Source: an uncultured Roseovarius sp. | Lineage (GTDB): Bacteria; Pseudomonadota; Alphaproteobacteria; Rhodobacterales; Rhodobacteraceae | Assembly (NCBI GenBank): GCA_947499555.1 | Contig: CANMOU010000001.1 | Coordinates: 992,001-1,056,000, forward strand | Direction of reading: 5' to 3' | DNA: 64,000 nt | Part shown: positions 18,021-27,478 of the stretch, one piece after another | Layout: every line of letters begins with the position of its first letter | How positions within the stretch are numbered: the first letter of the stretch is position 1 | Notes under the pieces: model-generated | Told to the model about the DNA's origin: nothing | What the model saw: the letters and a program-made list of their open reading frames with translations, nothing else | Databases searched by the model: none | Position numbers and translations under genes: made by a program

Positions 18021-18511
18021 CGGTATGGCGCGTCCATTTCCAGATTGCGGGCGATCTCGGCTTCCCACCTCTCGCCGTTATCCAGAAGCTTTTCCTTGTC
18101 ATAGAAAAGCTCTTCGCGGGTCTCGGTGGCAAACTCGAAATTCGGTCCCTCGACAATCGCATCCACAGGGCAGGCCTCTTGGCAAAAGCCGCAATAGATG
18201 CATTTGGTCATGTCGATGTCATAGCGCGTGGTGCGCCGCGAGCCGTCATCGCGCGGCTCGGCATCGATAGTGATGGCCTGCGCCGGGCAAATCGCCTCGC
18301 AGAGCTTGCAGGCAATACAGCGCTCTTCGCCGTTGGGATAGCGGCGCAGGGCATGCTCTCCTCGGAACCGCGGGCTCAAAGGCCCTTTCTCATGCGGATA
18401 GTTCAACGTGGCCTTGGGGGCGAAGAAATACTTCAGCCCAAGCTTGAAGCCCACGAAGAAGTCCTTGAGCAGGAAATACCCTGCGGCACGTCCGTAATCG
18501 ATCTGGGTCAT
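18017..18511 (-). CDS. nuoI: NADH-quinone oxidoreductase subunit I
   Basis: A 164-residue iron-sulfur subunit carrying clusters N6a and N6b. The two ferredoxin motifs are [12 protein letters not shown] (C65, C68, C71, C75) and [12 protein letters not shown] (C104, C107, C110, C114). It passes electrons from NuoG to the terminal cluster in NuoB and contacts the membrane through its N-terminal helix. The gene lies four bases after a methyltransferase-like gene that separates it from nuoH. Confidence 0.97.
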   Translation of the reverse strand: MTQIDYGRAAGYFLLKDFFVGFKLGLKYFFAPKATLNYPHEKGPLSPRFRGEHALRRYPNGEERCIACKLCEAICPAQAITIDAEPRDDGSRRTTRYDIDMTKCIYCGFCQEACPVDAIVEGPNFEFATETREELFYDKEKLLDNGERWEAEIARNLEMDAPYR

Positions 18512-18514
18512 TTT

Positions 18515-19282
18515 CTACGCCCTCATCTCGTCAAACCGGGTGTCCCCGGCGTTGTCGTGGCCTTGCCACTTGGTCTCGTAATCGCTTTGCAATGCATATT
18601 TCGGCAGGTGGGACTCGGCGGTCTTTTCCACCTCATAGTAAAGATATGTGCGTCCCGGGCCGATCTTGTTGGCCAGTTTCAGGCGCACACCGGACCCCGC
18701 CGGATCGGGAAATTCGATCTGACCGAACTCTGACGAAGGTTCAATCGGCACCGCCCGGCAGTCAATGACATTACAGTTGCAGGCCCGTTTCCAAAAGGTC
18801 CACACAAGCTCGGGGTTGAACTGATACATGCCGTGCCCGTACCAGCCATTCAGCCCGTTGGCCGACACAAATCGCCCACCAGTCTTGAGCATCCGAAGCA
18901 CGGATTCCAAAGCATTTGGCACATTGAACACATGCTCAATCGTGCCGCCATCAAAGATAAAGTCGAACTGGCCTTCCAACTCTTCGGGCGGCAATGTGTT
19001 GAGGTCATGGATAACCTGTGCGCCCTCATAACCGGAGAAATCCATCGTTTCGACCTGGCCAAATCCCAGTTTCTTCAAAAGATGCTCGGAAAACCCGTCA
19101 TCCTGAAGAAAATCGAAACGGCTGCCGTCGATACCATGCGCCTTCAGAGACTGCTCGTAGAACTGGCGAAACTGCGTCTGAATCCGAAAACTCTGACGAC
19201 CAAGCATAAGGCTCCTGCCCTTGGGCTGGAACCGGGTCGAAAGCTCGACAAGCCGGTCAAAGAGGACGCAGTCAATCCCCAA
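18515..19282 (-). CDS. SAM-methyltransferase-like protein inserted between nuoH and nuoI
   Basis: A 255-residue soluble protein. The segment FDFIFDGGTIEHVFNVPNA, then RMLKTGGRFV, matches motifs II to IV of class I methyltransferases (type 11 group). The glycine loop of motif I is degenerate (RSLMLGRQSFRIQ instead of a GxGxG pattern), so SAM binding is not certain. It is in the same orientation with 2- and 3-base gaps to its neighbours and must be on the nuo transcript. Possible roles include modification of a complex I subunit or simply a hitch-hiking gene; neither is shown by sequence. Such a gene is not among the usual reading frames of the nuo operon. Confidence 0.75.
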   Translation of the reverse strand: MGIDCVLFDRLVELSTRFQPKGRSLMLGRQSFRIQTQFRQFYEQSLKAHGIDGSRFDFLQDDGFSEHLLKKLGFGQVETMDFSGYEGAQVIHDLNTLPPEELEGQFDFIFDGGTIEHVFNVPNALESVLRMLKTGGRFVSANGLNGWYGHGMYQFNPELVWTFWKRACNCNVIDCRAVPIEPSSEFGQIEFPDPAGSGVRLKLANKIGPGRTYLYYEVEKTAESHLPKYALQSDYETKWQGHDNAGDTRFDEMRA

Positions 19283-19284
19283 GA

Positions 19285-20322
19285 TCAGCCTCCCATCGCA
19301 TAGCGGGCCCAGAAGGACCCAAAGACTTCGAATTTCGCCAGGAAGGCGATGATCACAACCCAGGCAAGGCTCAATGGCAGGAATACTTTCCAGCCGATCC
19401 GCATCAACTGATCATAGCGGTAGCGCGGTGTGATGGCCTTCACCATCGCGAAGATGAAGAAGAAGAATGCCATCTTGGCGATCATCCAGCCAACACCATC
19501 CGGGATGCCCGGAATGGGCGACAGCCAGCCGCCGAAGAAAAGAAGCGAGGTGAGTGCGCACATCAGGAAAATGGCAATATATTCCCCCGCCATGAAGAGC
19601 AGAAAGGGGGTTGAGGAATATTCCACCTGATAGCCCGCAACCAGTTCCGATTCCGCTTCCGGAAGATCAAAAGGTGGACGATTGGTTTCGGCCAAAGCTG
19701 AGATAAAGAAGAGGAACACCATAGGTAGATGCGGCAGCCAGTACCAGCCGAAGAAGCCATAGGCGGTATCCTGTGCTGCGACGATGGCTCCAAAATTCAT
19801 CGATCCGGTCGAGATGATCACACCAATGATGATGAGGCCGATCGAGACCTCATAGGAAATCATCTGCGCCGCTGAGCGCAGCGAGCCAAGGAAAGGATAT
19901 TTCGAGTTCGACGCCCAGCCGCCCATGATCACACCGTAGACCTCCAAGGAGGACACCGCGAAGACAAAAAGGATCGCCACGTTGATATCGCTCAGAACCC
20001 AACCTTCATTAAGCGGAATGACCGCCCAGGCCAGCACCGCCAGAACAAAGCTCGTCATCGGGGCCAGCATGAACACGGCCTTGTCCGCGCCTGCCGGCAC
20101 GACGACCTCTTTCACCACGTATTTGAGTGCGTCGGCCACCGTCTGCAAAAGCCCGTAGGCCCCCACAACATTGGGTCCACGGCGCATCTGTACGGCAGCC
20201 CAGATCTTGCGGTCGCCGTAGACGAGGAAGAGCAGCGAGACCATCACAAAGCCCACCACGGCCAAGCATTGGGCGACGATGATCACCAGCGTTCCCATCG
20301 GTGTTGTCAAGAAATCAGCCAT
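19285..20322 (-). CDS. nuoH: NADH-quinone oxidoreductase subunit H
   Basis: A 345-residue membrane subunit with eight helices that builds the quinone tunnel with NuoB and NuoD. Diagnostic pieces are the [20 protein letters not shown] loop near residue 40, [20 protein letters not shown] near 130 and [19 protein letters not shown] near 210, which hold the charged residues of the quinone-proton coupling chain. Length and order agree with Paracoccus. It is preceded by a lipoprotein gene and followed by the methyltransferase-like gene. Confidence 0.97.
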   Translation of the reverse strand: MADFLTTPMGTLVIIVAQCLAVVGFVMVSLLFLVYGDRKIWAAVQMRRGPNVVGAYGLLQTVADALKYVVKEVVVPAGADKAVFMLAPMTSFVLAVLAWAVIPLNEGWVLSDINVAILFVFAVSSLEVYGVIMGGWASNSKYPFLGSLRSAAQMISYEVSIGLIIIGVIISTGSMNFGAIVAAQDTAYGFFGWYWLPHLPMVFLFFISALAETNRPPFDLPEAESELVAGYQVEYSSTPFLLFMAGEYIAIFLMCALTSLLFFGGWLSPIPGIPDGVGWMIAKMAFFFFIFAMVKAITPRYRYDQLMRIGWKVFLPLSLAWVVIIAFLAKFEVFGSFWARYAMGG

Positions 20323-20329
20323 GAGCCCC

Positions 20330-20746
20330 TCAAACCCTCGGTATCCCGTTTTCCGCGCAATCGGCGGCGACGACTTCTGCGTCGATTTTCTTTATGCCGT
20401 CCGGCAGGGCCGGTGAAATCGTGTAAACCGCATCCGCGTTCCAGATGCCACCCGCCTCGGACACATTCGTTCGCACATGGCGGGCAAATCCGTATCCCCG
20501 GATAAGCGTATACTCCGCCGCCGCGCATTCGGCGTAGCGCGCGACGTCATCGGCGGTTTCCGCACCCTGCATGGACACTTTGAAATTCACCAGATCCCCA
20601 TCGAGAAGCTGTGTCTCGACCCCAAGGTATTTGACCGCTCCGCCGGTATCGGCAGAACTGACCGTCTGATCGCCGCCAGAGGGGGCCGCACAGGCCGTAA
20701 GGCACAAAAGCGCCAGAGGCGCGATATATGCGCCAGTCGGGATCAC
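20330..20746 (-). CDS. Putative lipoprotein in the nuo operon, between nuoG and nuoH
   Basis: A 138-residue product if translation begins at the GTG at 20746, which overlaps the nuoG TGA (GTGA). The N-terminus [18 protein letters not shown] is a lipoprotein signal with lipobox LTAC. The longer frame upstream of this GTG is the antisense-free shadow of nuoG and is rejected. The mature part has a [20 protein letters not shown] segment and a [14 protein letters not shown] end, and resembles small alphaproteobacterial lipoproteins of unknown function. It is predicted to sit in the envelope. Coupling to nuoG implies co-expression with complex I. Confidence 0.75.
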   Translation of the reverse strand: MIPTGAYIAPLALLCLTACAAPSGGDQTVSSADTGGAVKYLGVETQLLDGDLVNFKVSMQGAETADDVARYAECAAAEYTLIRGYGFARHVRTNVSEAGGIWNADAVYTISPALPDGIKKIDAEVVAADCAENGIPRV

Positions 20747-22764
20747 TCGGCCGCCACCGGCTCGGCGCGGCGCGCCTTTGCATTGGCGCTCAGTTCCGCC
20801 ATCAGCTGACTGGCGCGGGCAATCGGGTTGGTGAGGTAAAAATCGCCAACGGCAGATTGCAAGGGACCCGACCCAAGATTGCCTGTCGGCAGAGCGACCC
20901 ACGCGTTTTCCGGCACCTCATCGATCTGCGCCAGATGCGGGACGTCAGCCACCAGCGCCTGTCGCAACTGCGCCAGCGTGTCAAATGGCAGGGTTGCCCC
21001 CATCTCCCCCGAGAGCGCGCGCAGGATCGCCCAGTTTTCCTTGGCCTCACCCGGCGGGTGGCCCGCGCGAAGGGCGAGCTGTGGCCGTCCTTCGGTGTTG
21101 ACGAACAGCCCCTGCTCTTCGGTATAGGCCGCCCCCGGCAGGATGACGTCAGCACGATGCGCGCCGCGATCTCCGTGGCTGCCTTGGTAGATCACGAAAG
21201 GCCCCGAGGCGATCTCGATCTCGTCGGACCCAAGGTTGTAGATCACATCCGCCCTATCAAGCGCCGCCGCGATGCCGCCATCGGTCACGCAGCCCGCATC
21301 CATGGCCCCCACACGACTCGCCGCACCATGCAGCACCAGCAACTTCGACCCGGCTTTTTCGCAAATCGCCTGCACGGTGGCCAGAACGGCCGCTCCATCC
21401 TCGCCCAAAAGCGCGCCCTGACCGACGATGGCCAGGCAATTCTTGTCCTTCAGTGAAGACATGTCGAGACCGGCCACATGAGCCAATGCCGCACGATCCG
21501 AGCCCAAATGCTCGTAATCGTAAGTGAGGTCGACGGATTCGCCGACCAGCACCACATCCGCCCCATGCGCCCAGGCCTTGCGAATGCGCGCGTTGAGAAC
21601 CGGCGCCTCGATCCGGGGATTGGTCCCGATAAGCAAAATCTTCTCGGCGCTGTCGATATCCTCAACCGCCGCTGTGCCAACATAGGCCGAGCGATTGCCA
21701 GCTGGCAGTTTCGCACCGTCTGTGCGGCATTCCACCGAACCGCCCTGCCCCTCGACCAGTTGCTTGAGTGCAAAAGCCGCCTCTGCCGGGGCCAGATCGC
21801 CTACGAGACCCGCCAATTTCGAAGCGCCATTGATCGCATCTGCTGCCTTGGCCAGTGCCTCGCCCCAGCTTGCCGGGCGCAGTTTGCCGCCTTCGCGGAT
21901 AAAAGGCTTATCCAGACGTTGCCGGCGCAGCCCATCCCAGACAAAGCGTGTCTTATCCGAAATCCATTCCTCATTCACGCCGTCATGGTTGCGCGGCAGG
22001 ATGCGCATAACTTCGCGCCCTTTGGTATCCACCCGAATGTTCGAGCCAAGCGCATCCATCACATCGATGGTTTCTGTCTTGGTCAGCTCCCAGGGCCGCG
22101 CGGTAAAGGCATATGGTTTGCTGACCAACGCCCCAACCGGGCACAGATCGATGATGTTGCCCTGCAGGTTGCTGTCGAGCGTCTCACCCAGATAAGACGT
22201 GATCTCGGCATCCTCACCGCGACCGGTCTGACCCATCTGGGTAATACCCGCGACCTCTGTCGTGAACCGCACACAGCGCGTGCAGGAAATGCAGCGCGTC
22301 ATGTGGGTCTCGACCAAAGGCCCCAGATCAAGGTCTTCAACCGCGCGCTTGGCCTCGCGGAAACGGCTGAAATCGACACCATAGGCCATGGCCTGATCCT
22401 GCAGATCACACTCACCCCCCTGATCACAGATCGGGCAATCGAGCGGGTGGTTGATCAGCAAAAACTCCATCACCCCTTCGCGCGCTTTCTTGACCATGGG
22501 TGAGTTGGTTTTCACCACAGGCGGCTGACCTTCCGGACCAGGCCGCAGGTCACGCACCTGCATGGCGCAGGAGGCCGCCGGTTTCGGCGGCCCGCCCACA
22601 ACCTCCACAAGACACATCCGGCAATTGCCCGCAATCGACAGCCGTTCGTGGTAGCAGAAGCGTGGGATTTCGATCCCCGCGACTTCGCAGGCCTGAATGA
22701 GGGTCATGGCCCCATCCACTTCCACTTCCTGGTCATCGATGATGATTTTGCGAAGGTCAGACAT
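20743..22764 (-). CDS. nuoG: NADH-quinone oxidoreductase subunit G
   Basis: A 673-residue subunit, the same length as Paracoccus Nqo3. It holds a [2Fe-2S] site (C37, C48, C51, C66), the N5 site with one histidine (H106, C110, C113, C119) and the N4 site (C158, C161, C164, C208). The extra cysteine motif for cluster N7 seen in E. coli and Thermus is absent. The C-terminal 450 residues are a molybdopterin-oxidoreductase-like domain that has lost its cofactor role. It conducts electrons along the peripheral arm. Confidence 0.97.
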   Translation of the reverse strand: MSDLRKIIIDDQEVEVDGAMTLIQACEVAGIEIPRFCYHERLSIAGNCRMCLVEVVGGPPKPAASCAMQVRDLRPGPEGQPPVVKTNSPMVKKAREGVMEFLLINHPLDCPICDQGGECDLQDQAMAYGVDFSRFREAKRAVEDLDLGPLVETHMTRCISCTRCVRFTTEVAGITQMGQTGRGEDAEITSYLGETLDSNLQGNIIDLCPVGALVSKPYAFTARPWELTKTETIDVMDALGSNIRVDTKGREVMRILPRNHDGVNEEWISDKTRFVWDGLRRQRLDKPFIREGGKLRPASWGEALAKAADAINGASKLAGLVGDLAPAEAAFALKQLVEGQGGSVECRTDGAKLPAGNRSAYVGTAAVEDIDSAEKILLIGTNPRIEAPVLNARIRKAWAHGADVVLVGESVDLTYDYEHLGSDRAALAHVAGLDMSSLKDKNCLAIVGQGALLGEDGAAVLATVQAICEKAGSKLLVLHGAASRVGAMDAGCVTDGGIAAALDRADVIYNLGSDEIEIASGPFVIYQGSHGDRGAHRADVILPGAAYTEEQGLFVNTEGRPQLALRAGHPPGEAKENWAILRALSGEMGATLPFDTLAQLRQALVADVPHLAQIDEVPENAWVALPTGNLGSGPLQSAVGDFYLTNPIARASQLMAELSANAKARRAEPVAAE

Positions 22765-22770
22765 CTGTTC

Positions 22771-23172
22771 TCACTTTGCTTTCAAAAGCTGTCCGATTTG
22801 CGTGCCGCGCGCAATCTCGTCCTGGCCCAGAACACACAGGCTTTGGGCGTCCAGATTGCTGGCACCTTTGGATTCGAAATAGGCGTTGCGCCGCTCGCGC
22901 ATTTTCGCCTTTTCCTGCTTGTCGTTGACATACGCGTCTATCTCATCGTCGCTGTAGCCGCGATCAGCGGCCAGATCCTTGAGCGAATTGGCATAGGATT
23001 GCGCCCGAAATAGCCGCCCGCCGATGCTGTCACAGGCCCGCCTAATCTTGTCTGCGGCGGCGATGACCAGAAGGCCCTGATTGATGTCTTTTTCGTCTTC
23101 CAGCCCGGCCTGTGCCGTGCCTGCCGACATCACGATCACGGCGCTTATAACAATGCTCGATACCCACTTCAT
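22771..23172 (-). CDS. Exported DUF5333-type protein in the nuo operon
   Basis: A 133-residue protein with a Sec signal peptide (MKWVSSIVISAVIVMSAGTAQA). The mature part has a conserved-looking AADKIRRACDSIGGRLFRAQ segment, a DDEIDAYVNDK segment and a second cysteine in LDAQSLCVLGQDEIARGTQI; two cysteines could form one disulfide. It resembles the family catalogued as DUF5333, found in Rhodobacteraceae next to nuoG. The family name is recalled, not computed. It starts six bases before nuoG on the same transcript. Predicted location is the periplasm; function unknown. Confidence 0.75.
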   Translation of the reverse strand: MKWVSSIVISAVIVMSAGTAQAGLEDEKDINQGLLVIAAADKIRRACDSIGGRLFRAQSYANSLKDLAADRGYSDDEIDAYVNDKQEKAKMRERRNAYFESKGASNLDAQSLCVLGQDEIARGTQIGQLLKAK

Positions 23173-23220
23173 CGAAGAACTCCTCTCTTCACACGATCAG
23201 GGCACGGACCATCCGCAACC

Positions 23221-23239
23221 CCATCTGCGAAGCAGATGG
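23221..23239 (-). other. Perfect stem-loop inside the nuo operon
   Basis: CCATCTGC (23221-23228), GAA and GCAGATGG (23232-23239) form an 8-bp perfect hairpin with a tight 3-base loop, in the 127-base gap between two accessory genes upstream of nuoG. On the transcribed minus strand no T-run follows, so it is unlikely to stop transcription fully. It could be an RNA processing or stabilising element. The gap holds no credible gene. Confidence 0.5.
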
Positions 23240-23299
23240 CGTTTTGTCCGGATGATATGCAATAACACGCAAGACAAATCCCTGTTATGAAAGAGAAAA

Positions 23300-23662
23300 T
23301 CACCAAAGCACACACCGCCCATCAAGCAACAGGGTTGTGCCATTTATGCGCAGCGCGGCCTCATCCGCATCCGGGCCATTGACCCAGGCGATCTCGGAGG
23401 TGCCGAAATTCTCCACGCAATAGCGTGTCCCCTCGTAACGGCCCGCCTCACGCGCAGCCGCAAGCCCCTTGGTGATCCGCGGCACCCTGACGGTGAAGCT
23501 CTGACGGTCATCGGATGTGTGCTTGGCCTTCGTGCGGAAATACTGGCCATCAAAGAACACGCGGTCCTGCGTTTTCGTGCAGGCAGTCAGCGCCAGAACA
23601 CCGGCCAGCAGCAGCAGGCCTGCACGACCGCCCGGTGTTGATCTCAATCGGGACTGTTTCAT
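23300..23662 (-). CDS. Putative lipoprotein in the nuo operon, after the MAPEG gene
   Basis: A 120-residue protein. The ATG at 23662 overlaps the stop of the MAPEG gene as ATGA. The N-terminus has basic residues followed by GLLLLAGVLALTAC, a lipoprotein signal with lipobox LTAC. The mature part contains VFFDGQYFRTKAK and RYCVENFGTSEIAWVNGPDA segments and two further cysteines. This looks like a small outer-membrane or inner-membrane lipoprotein of unknown function that is found in Rhodobacteraceae near nuoF. Family not named with confidence. Confidence 0.75.
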   Translation of the reverse strand: MKQSRLRSTPGGRAGLLLLAGVLALTACTKTQDRVFFDGQYFRTKAKHTSDDRQSFTVRVPRITKGLAAAREAGRYEGTRYCVENFGTSEIAWVNGPDADEAALRINGTTLLLDGRCVLW

Positions 23663-24078
23663 CCGAGCACCGCCAGAACTGCCATCAGGCATAAGATGAT
23701 ACATGCCAGCCAGCCAGCCACGTAAAGAAACGACCGCGCGCTCATATCCGGCTTGCCGATGCCCTTGATGTGGACAAAGGCCAGCACAAGGCGGCTAACA
23801 AAGAAGAGGGAGGCCAGCAGGTTCACCCAGAACGGGTTTGCCCCGGCCAGAATGGCCACACCGACCGCGCCCACAAAAAATCCCATCGTCTCGGCAAGAT
23901 TGACGTAGGTCCGGTGCCAGCGATAGACCGAACTGCCATAATCGGCGTCGGGCTCACATCCCGGCGCCAGCCCGGCCCCGGTTTTCTTGACCGCGGAAAG
24001 CGGTGAAAGCACGAGTCCGAACACGACCATCAACGCGACCGATACGATGGCATGAGAATAGTCTGCAAAGGCTTCCAT
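23659..24078 (-). CDS. MAPEG family membrane protein
   Basis: A 139-residue protein with four predicted helices. The motif RWHRTYVNLAETMGFFVGAV near residue 53 corresponds to the RAxRAxxNxxE signature of membrane-associated proteins in eicosanoid and glutathione metabolism. In the family this motif binds glutathione, but most bacterial members have no known substrate. It lies five bases after nuoF and is coupled to the lipoprotein gene that follows. Why a MAPEG protein belongs with complex I is unknown; relation to quinone or lipid peroxide handling would be a guess. Confidence 0.8.
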   Translation of the reverse strand: MEAFADYSHAIVSVALMVVFGLVLSPLSAVKKTGAGLAPGCEPDADYGSSVYRWHRTYVNLAETMGFFVGAVGVAILAGANPFWVNLLASLFFVSRLVLAFVHIKGIGKPDMSARSFLYVAGWLACIILCLMAVLAVLG

Positions 24079-24083
24079 CTGTC

Positions 24084-25382
24084 CTACTCCGCCGCCACTG
24101 CGGCCGTCACCTTGCCGCTTTTCTGCGCTTTGATCCGGTCTTCGATTTCATCTCGGAAATTCCGGATCAGGCCCTGGATGGGCCAGGCCGCCGCATCGCC
24201 AAGCGCACAGATCGTATGCCCCTCGACCTGTTTGGTGACGTCAAACAGCATGTCGATTTCCTCGACCTCGGCCTCGCCTTTGACCAGCCGGTCCATCACG
24301 CGCATCATCCAGCCCGTGCCCTCACGGCACGGCGTGCACTGACCGCAACTTTCGTGCTTGTAGAATTTCGACAGTCGCCAGATCGCCTTGATAATATCAG
24401 TAGAGTTGTCCATCACGATCACCGCCGCCGTGCCAAGCGAGGACCCAACCTCGCGCAGCGCGTCGAAATCCATCACGGCGTCTTTCATGTTCTCACCACG
24501 CACGCAAGGCACCGATGATCCGCCCGGGATCACCGCCTTGAGGTTCTTCCAGCCGCCGCGAATACCGCCGCAATGCTTTTCAATCAGTTCTTCAAAACTG
24601 ATCGACATGGCGTCTTCCACCACGCACGGATTGTTCACATGGCCCGAGATCGCGTAAATCTTGGTGCCTGCGTTGTTGGGGCGACCGAAGCTCGCAAACC
24701 AGTCCGGCCCGCGGCGCAGGATGGTCGGCACAACTGCAATTGATTCCACGTTGTTCACCGTGGTGGGACAGCCATAAAGCCCCGCACCGGCCGGAAACGG
24801 CGGCTTCATGCGTGGCATGCCTTTCTTGCCTTCAAGGCTTTCCAGCAGGGCGGTTTCCTCACCGCAAATGTAGGCGCCCGCACCGTGATGCAGGTATAGG
24901 TCGAAATCATAGCCGGATTTGCAGGCGTTCTTACCGATCAAACCGGCCTCGTACGCCTCGTCGATGGCGTTCTGCAGCGCTTCTTTCTCGCGGATGTATT
25001 CGCCGCGAATGTAGATGTAACAGGCATGCGCCTGCATCGCGAAGCTGGCAATCAGGCACCCTTCGATCAGCGTGTGCGGATCGTGGCGCATGATCTCGCG
25101 GTCCTTGCAGGTGCCAGGCTCGGATTCGTCGGCATTGACCACCAGATAGGCCGGGCGCCCGTCGCTTTCCTTGGGCATGAAGGACCACTTGAGACCAGTG
25201 GGAAATCCCGCACCGCCCCGGCCCCGCAAGCCGCTGGCCTTCATCTGATCGACAATCCAGTCACGCCCGTTCTGCAAAATCTTGGCCGTGCCATCCCAAT
25301 GGCCCCGCGCCTTGGCGCCTTTCAGGCTGCGGTCATGCATCCCGTAAAGGTTTGTAAAGATCCGATCCTGATCCTGCAGCAT
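24084..25382 (-). CDS. nuoF: NADH-quinone oxidoreductase subunit F
   Basis: A 432-residue subunit that binds NADH, FMN and cluster N3. The glycine-rich [17 protein letters not shown] near residue 54 binds nucleotide, the [20 protein letters not shown] segment near 180 binds FMN, and the [4Fe-4S] ligands are C346, C349, C352 ([11 protein letters not shown]) and C392. It is the electron entry point of complex I. Two accessory genes lie between it and nuoE. Confidence 0.97.
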   Translation of the reverse strand: MLQDQDRIFTNLYGMHDRSLKGAKARGHWDGTAKILQNGRDWIVDQMKASGLRGRGGAGFPTGLKWSFMPKESDGRPAYLVVNADESEPGTCKDREIMRHDPHTLIEGCLIASFAMQAHACYIYIRGEYIREKEALQNAIDEAYEAGLIGKNACKSGYDFDLYLHHGAGAYICGEETALLESLEGKKGMPRMKPPFPAGAGLYGCPTTVNNVESIAVVPTILRRGPDWFASFGRPNNAGTKIYAISGHVNNPCVVEDAMSISFEELIEKHCGGIRGGWKNLKAVIPGGSSVPCVRGENMKDAVMDFDALREVGSSLGTAAVIVMDNSTDIIKAIWRLSKFYKHESCGQCTPCREGTGWMMRVMDRLVKGEAEVEEIDMLFDVTKQVEGHTICALGDAAAWPIQGLIRNFRDEIEDRIKAQKSGKVTAAVAAE

Positions 25383-25393
25383 CCTGTTAATCC

Positions 25394-25606
25394 CTAACTA
25401 TCCCGGCTGTCGCGCCAGATCTGGTAGATGAGCCAAAACCCGAAGATGAAGCCCAGAAGCGCCAGCACATCGAAGACCAGCCGCAACTGCACGCTGAAGC
25501 CCTCTTTCTCGCCGATAAGCGTAATCAGGACCCAGAACACGCCCGTGCCGGCGATCACCAGGCCGGCAAGTCGGCCTTTCTTTGACAATGCGTCTTTGTC
25601 GCTCAT
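25394..25606 (-). CDS. Small DUF5337-type membrane protein
   Basis: A 70-residue protein with two membrane helices ([20 protein letters not shown] and [20 protein letters not shown]) joined by a short [10 protein letters not shown] loop. It resembles the Rhodobacteraceae family catalogued as DUF5337; that name is recalled, not computed. An overlapping frame starting at 25619 is rejected because it is arginine-rich and lacks a membrane pattern. It is in the nuo transcript, 11 bases before nuoF. A role as a small accessory subunit or assembly factor is possible but unshown. Confidence 0.75.
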   Translation of the reverse strand: MSDKDALSKKGRLAGLVIAGTGVFWVLITLIGEKEGFSVQLRLVFDVLALLGFIFGFWLIYQIWRDSRDS

Positions 25607-25619
25607 CCATATCGCTCAT

Positions 25620-26324
25620 TCAGTACACGTCGCCTTTGCCCACGCGCTTGGAAAACTCCGTCTCGCCACCCGCCGCCAGAATCTTGGCCTGCTCGATCCA
25701 GTTGTCGCGTGACGCGCGGCCTTTGAAGCCTTTCAGATTGGCATCAACCCAAGCGATTTCATTCGCGCTCCAAGCGGCGACCTGATCAAAATGATAAAAG
25801 CCCATCTCGTTGAGCATTTTCTCAAGTTTCGGCCCCACGCCTTTGATTTCCTTGAGGTTATCCGCCTTGCCGCCACGCGCCGCCTTGAGGCCGGATGGAC
25901 GTGTGCCTTCGTTCTCGCCTTCCAGAACACCATCGCCATCGTAATCCGGGGTCGGCTCGACCTTGTCCTTGGGTTTCGCTTTGGCTTTCGGTTTCGCTGC
26001 AGCCTTGGCCACCGGTGCAGGAGGCCTTGCGGGTTTTGTCACCGGTTTTGACGCCACGGTCGCGACCGGAGCAGACAGCGGCTTGCCCTGCGGGGTCGCC
26101 GGAACTGCGGTCTCGTCGTAATCGCTGCCCTCTTCATCGTCATCCGCCCAGCAGAACAGAAGCTGCAGAACCAGCGCCAGGAACACGGCCAATGCAATCG
26201 CCACCAGAAGCGCCGCCAGAAAGCCGGTTTGCGAGGCGATCAGGTACATCGACACGATTCCGGCTCCGATCCCCAGAGCCCAGCAGCCTAATTTGCATTG
26301 AGACACAAAAGCGTCACCATTCAT
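25620..26324 (-). CDS. Membrane protein with NuoE-tail-like helix-hairpin-helix domain
   Basis: A 234-residue protein. Two membrane helices occupy about residues 13-57, followed by an acidic patch (ADDDEEGSDYDE), a long Pro/Ala/Lys-rich linker (to about 155) and a 78-residue C-terminal domain starting [15 protein letters not shown]. That domain is a helix-hairpin-helix type (COG3743-like) and is about 68 percent identical by hand alignment (53 of 78) to the C-terminal extension of the adjacent NuoE; both end in KGDVY. The two therefore arose by local duplication. It may tether or bind a partner shared with NuoE at the membrane; there is no evidence for DNA binding. Confidence 0.8.
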   Translation of the reverse strand: MNGDAFVSQCKLGCWALGIGAGIVSMYLIASQTGFLAALLVAIALAVFLALVLQLLFCWADDDEEGSDYDETAVPATPQGKPLSAPVATVASKPVTKPARPPAPVAKAAAKPKAKAKPKDKVEPTPDYDGDGVLEGENEGTRPSGLKAARGGKADNLKEIKGVGPKLEKMLNEMGFYHFDQVAAWSANEIAWVDANLKGFKGRASRDNWIEQAKILAAGGETEFSKRVGKGDVY

Positions 26325-26356
26325 CGTTCAGTCTCCCTTTGGTATCGGGGCGTCTT

Positions 26357-27478
26357 TCAATAGACGTCTCCCTTTTTTACCTTCTTGGCGAACTCGGTGG
26401 TCCCGCCTTCGGCCAGCGTCTTGGACTGACCAACCCAATCATCCCGGCTGACCCGGCCTTTGAAACCTTCAAGATTTTCATCGGCCCAGGCCACCTCTTC
26501 GGTGCCCCAGCCTGCGATCTGATCAAAGTGAAACACACCCATGCCATGCAGCATCTTTTCAAGCTTCGGACCAACGCCCTTGATCATTTTCAGATCGTCC
26601 GGACCACCCTCTCGCGCGGCGTCCAAAAGCTCAGGCTTTTTTTGCGCGGCTGGTTGTGCGGCCTCTTTCTTGGGTGCCGCCGGTTTCTTCGGTGCAGGCG
26701 CAGGTTTTTCCGCGGCCACTTCAGGGGCCGCGACCTTTACTTTCGACGCACCCGGCGCGTGGTTGGCCCCCTTGTCGCGCCATGGCGCGATAAGAGGCAC
26801 TTCGCTCCCGTCGATACGCTTGACCGTATCGCCGATATCTGTGGCCAGTTGGACACTTGCGTTATACTTGGTCTTGCCGCTGTCATACTTGGTCAGGCTG
26901 GTCAGCCCGCTCAACGGTTCAGACGCATAGCGCCCGTTTTGCGGCCCCGGCACCGGCACCTTGCCGGCGCGCAGCTCTTCGATGATCTCGCCGAACCGCT
27001 CTGCCGTCAGATCCTCGTAATAATCCTTGCCGATCTGCGCCATTGGCGCGTTGGCACAGGCGCCAAGGCATTCCACCTCTTCCCAGCTCAACTTGCCATC
27101 GTCGCTAAGCTCATGCGGATTGGCCGCGATCTTGTCCTGGCAGACACCAATAAGGTCTTCCGCCCCGCAGATCATGCAGGAGGTCGTGCCACAAATCTGA
27201 ATATGTGCAACAGATCCAACTGGTTGCATCTGAAACATGAAGTAGAAGCTGGCCACTTCCAGCGCCCGGATATAGGCCAAGCCAAGCATATCCGCGACCG
27301 TTTCGATCGCCGGACGGCTGAGCCAGCCTTCCTGCTCCTGCGCCCTCCACAAAAGCGGAATGATCGCACTGGCCTGCCGCCCTTCGGGATATTTCGAGAT
27401 CTGCGCCTCGACCCATGCCTGATTGGCCTTTGTAAATGCAAAACTCTCGGGCTGTTCGTGATGAAGACGGCGTAGCAT
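26357..27478 (-). CDS. nuoE: NADH-quinone oxidoreductase subunit E with C-terminal extension
   Basis: A 373-residue NuoE. Residues 1-180 are the thioredoxin-fold subunit with the N1a [2Fe-2S] ligands C96, C101, C137 and C141 (ICGTTSC and ECLGAC). The rest, absent from E. coli NuoE (about 166 residues), has an Ala/Pro/Lys-rich linker and a helix-hairpin-helix domain (residues 296-373, [15 protein letters not shown] to KGDVY). Long NuoE proteins are known in Rhodobacter relatives. N1a is off the main electron path. The start at 27478 directly abuts the stop of the upstream lipoprotein gene. Confidence 0.95.
   Translation of the reverse strand: MLRRLHHEQPESFAFTKANQAWVEAQISKYPEGRQASAIIPLLWRAQEQEGWLSRPAIETVADMLGLAYIRALEVASFYFMFQMQPVGSVAHIQICGTTSCMICGAEDLIGVCQDKIAANPHELSDDGKLSWEEVECLGACANAPMAQIGKDYYEDLTAERFGEIIEELRAGKVPVPGPQNGRYASEPLSGLTSLTKYDSGKTKYNASVQLATDIGDTVKRIDGSEVPLIAPWRDKGANHAPGASKVKVAAPEVAAEKPAPAPKKPAAPKKEAAQPAAQKKPELLDAAREGGPDDLKMIKGVGPKLEKMLHGMGVFHFDQIAGWGTEEVAWADENLEGFKGRVSRDDWVGQSKTLAEGGTTEFAKKVKKGDVY

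Noticed and set aside
25398-25619. Alternative 73-residue frame over the DUF5337-type gene
   Set aside because: Arginine-rich without membrane pattern; the overlapping 70-residue frame has two clear helices and correct operon spacing.
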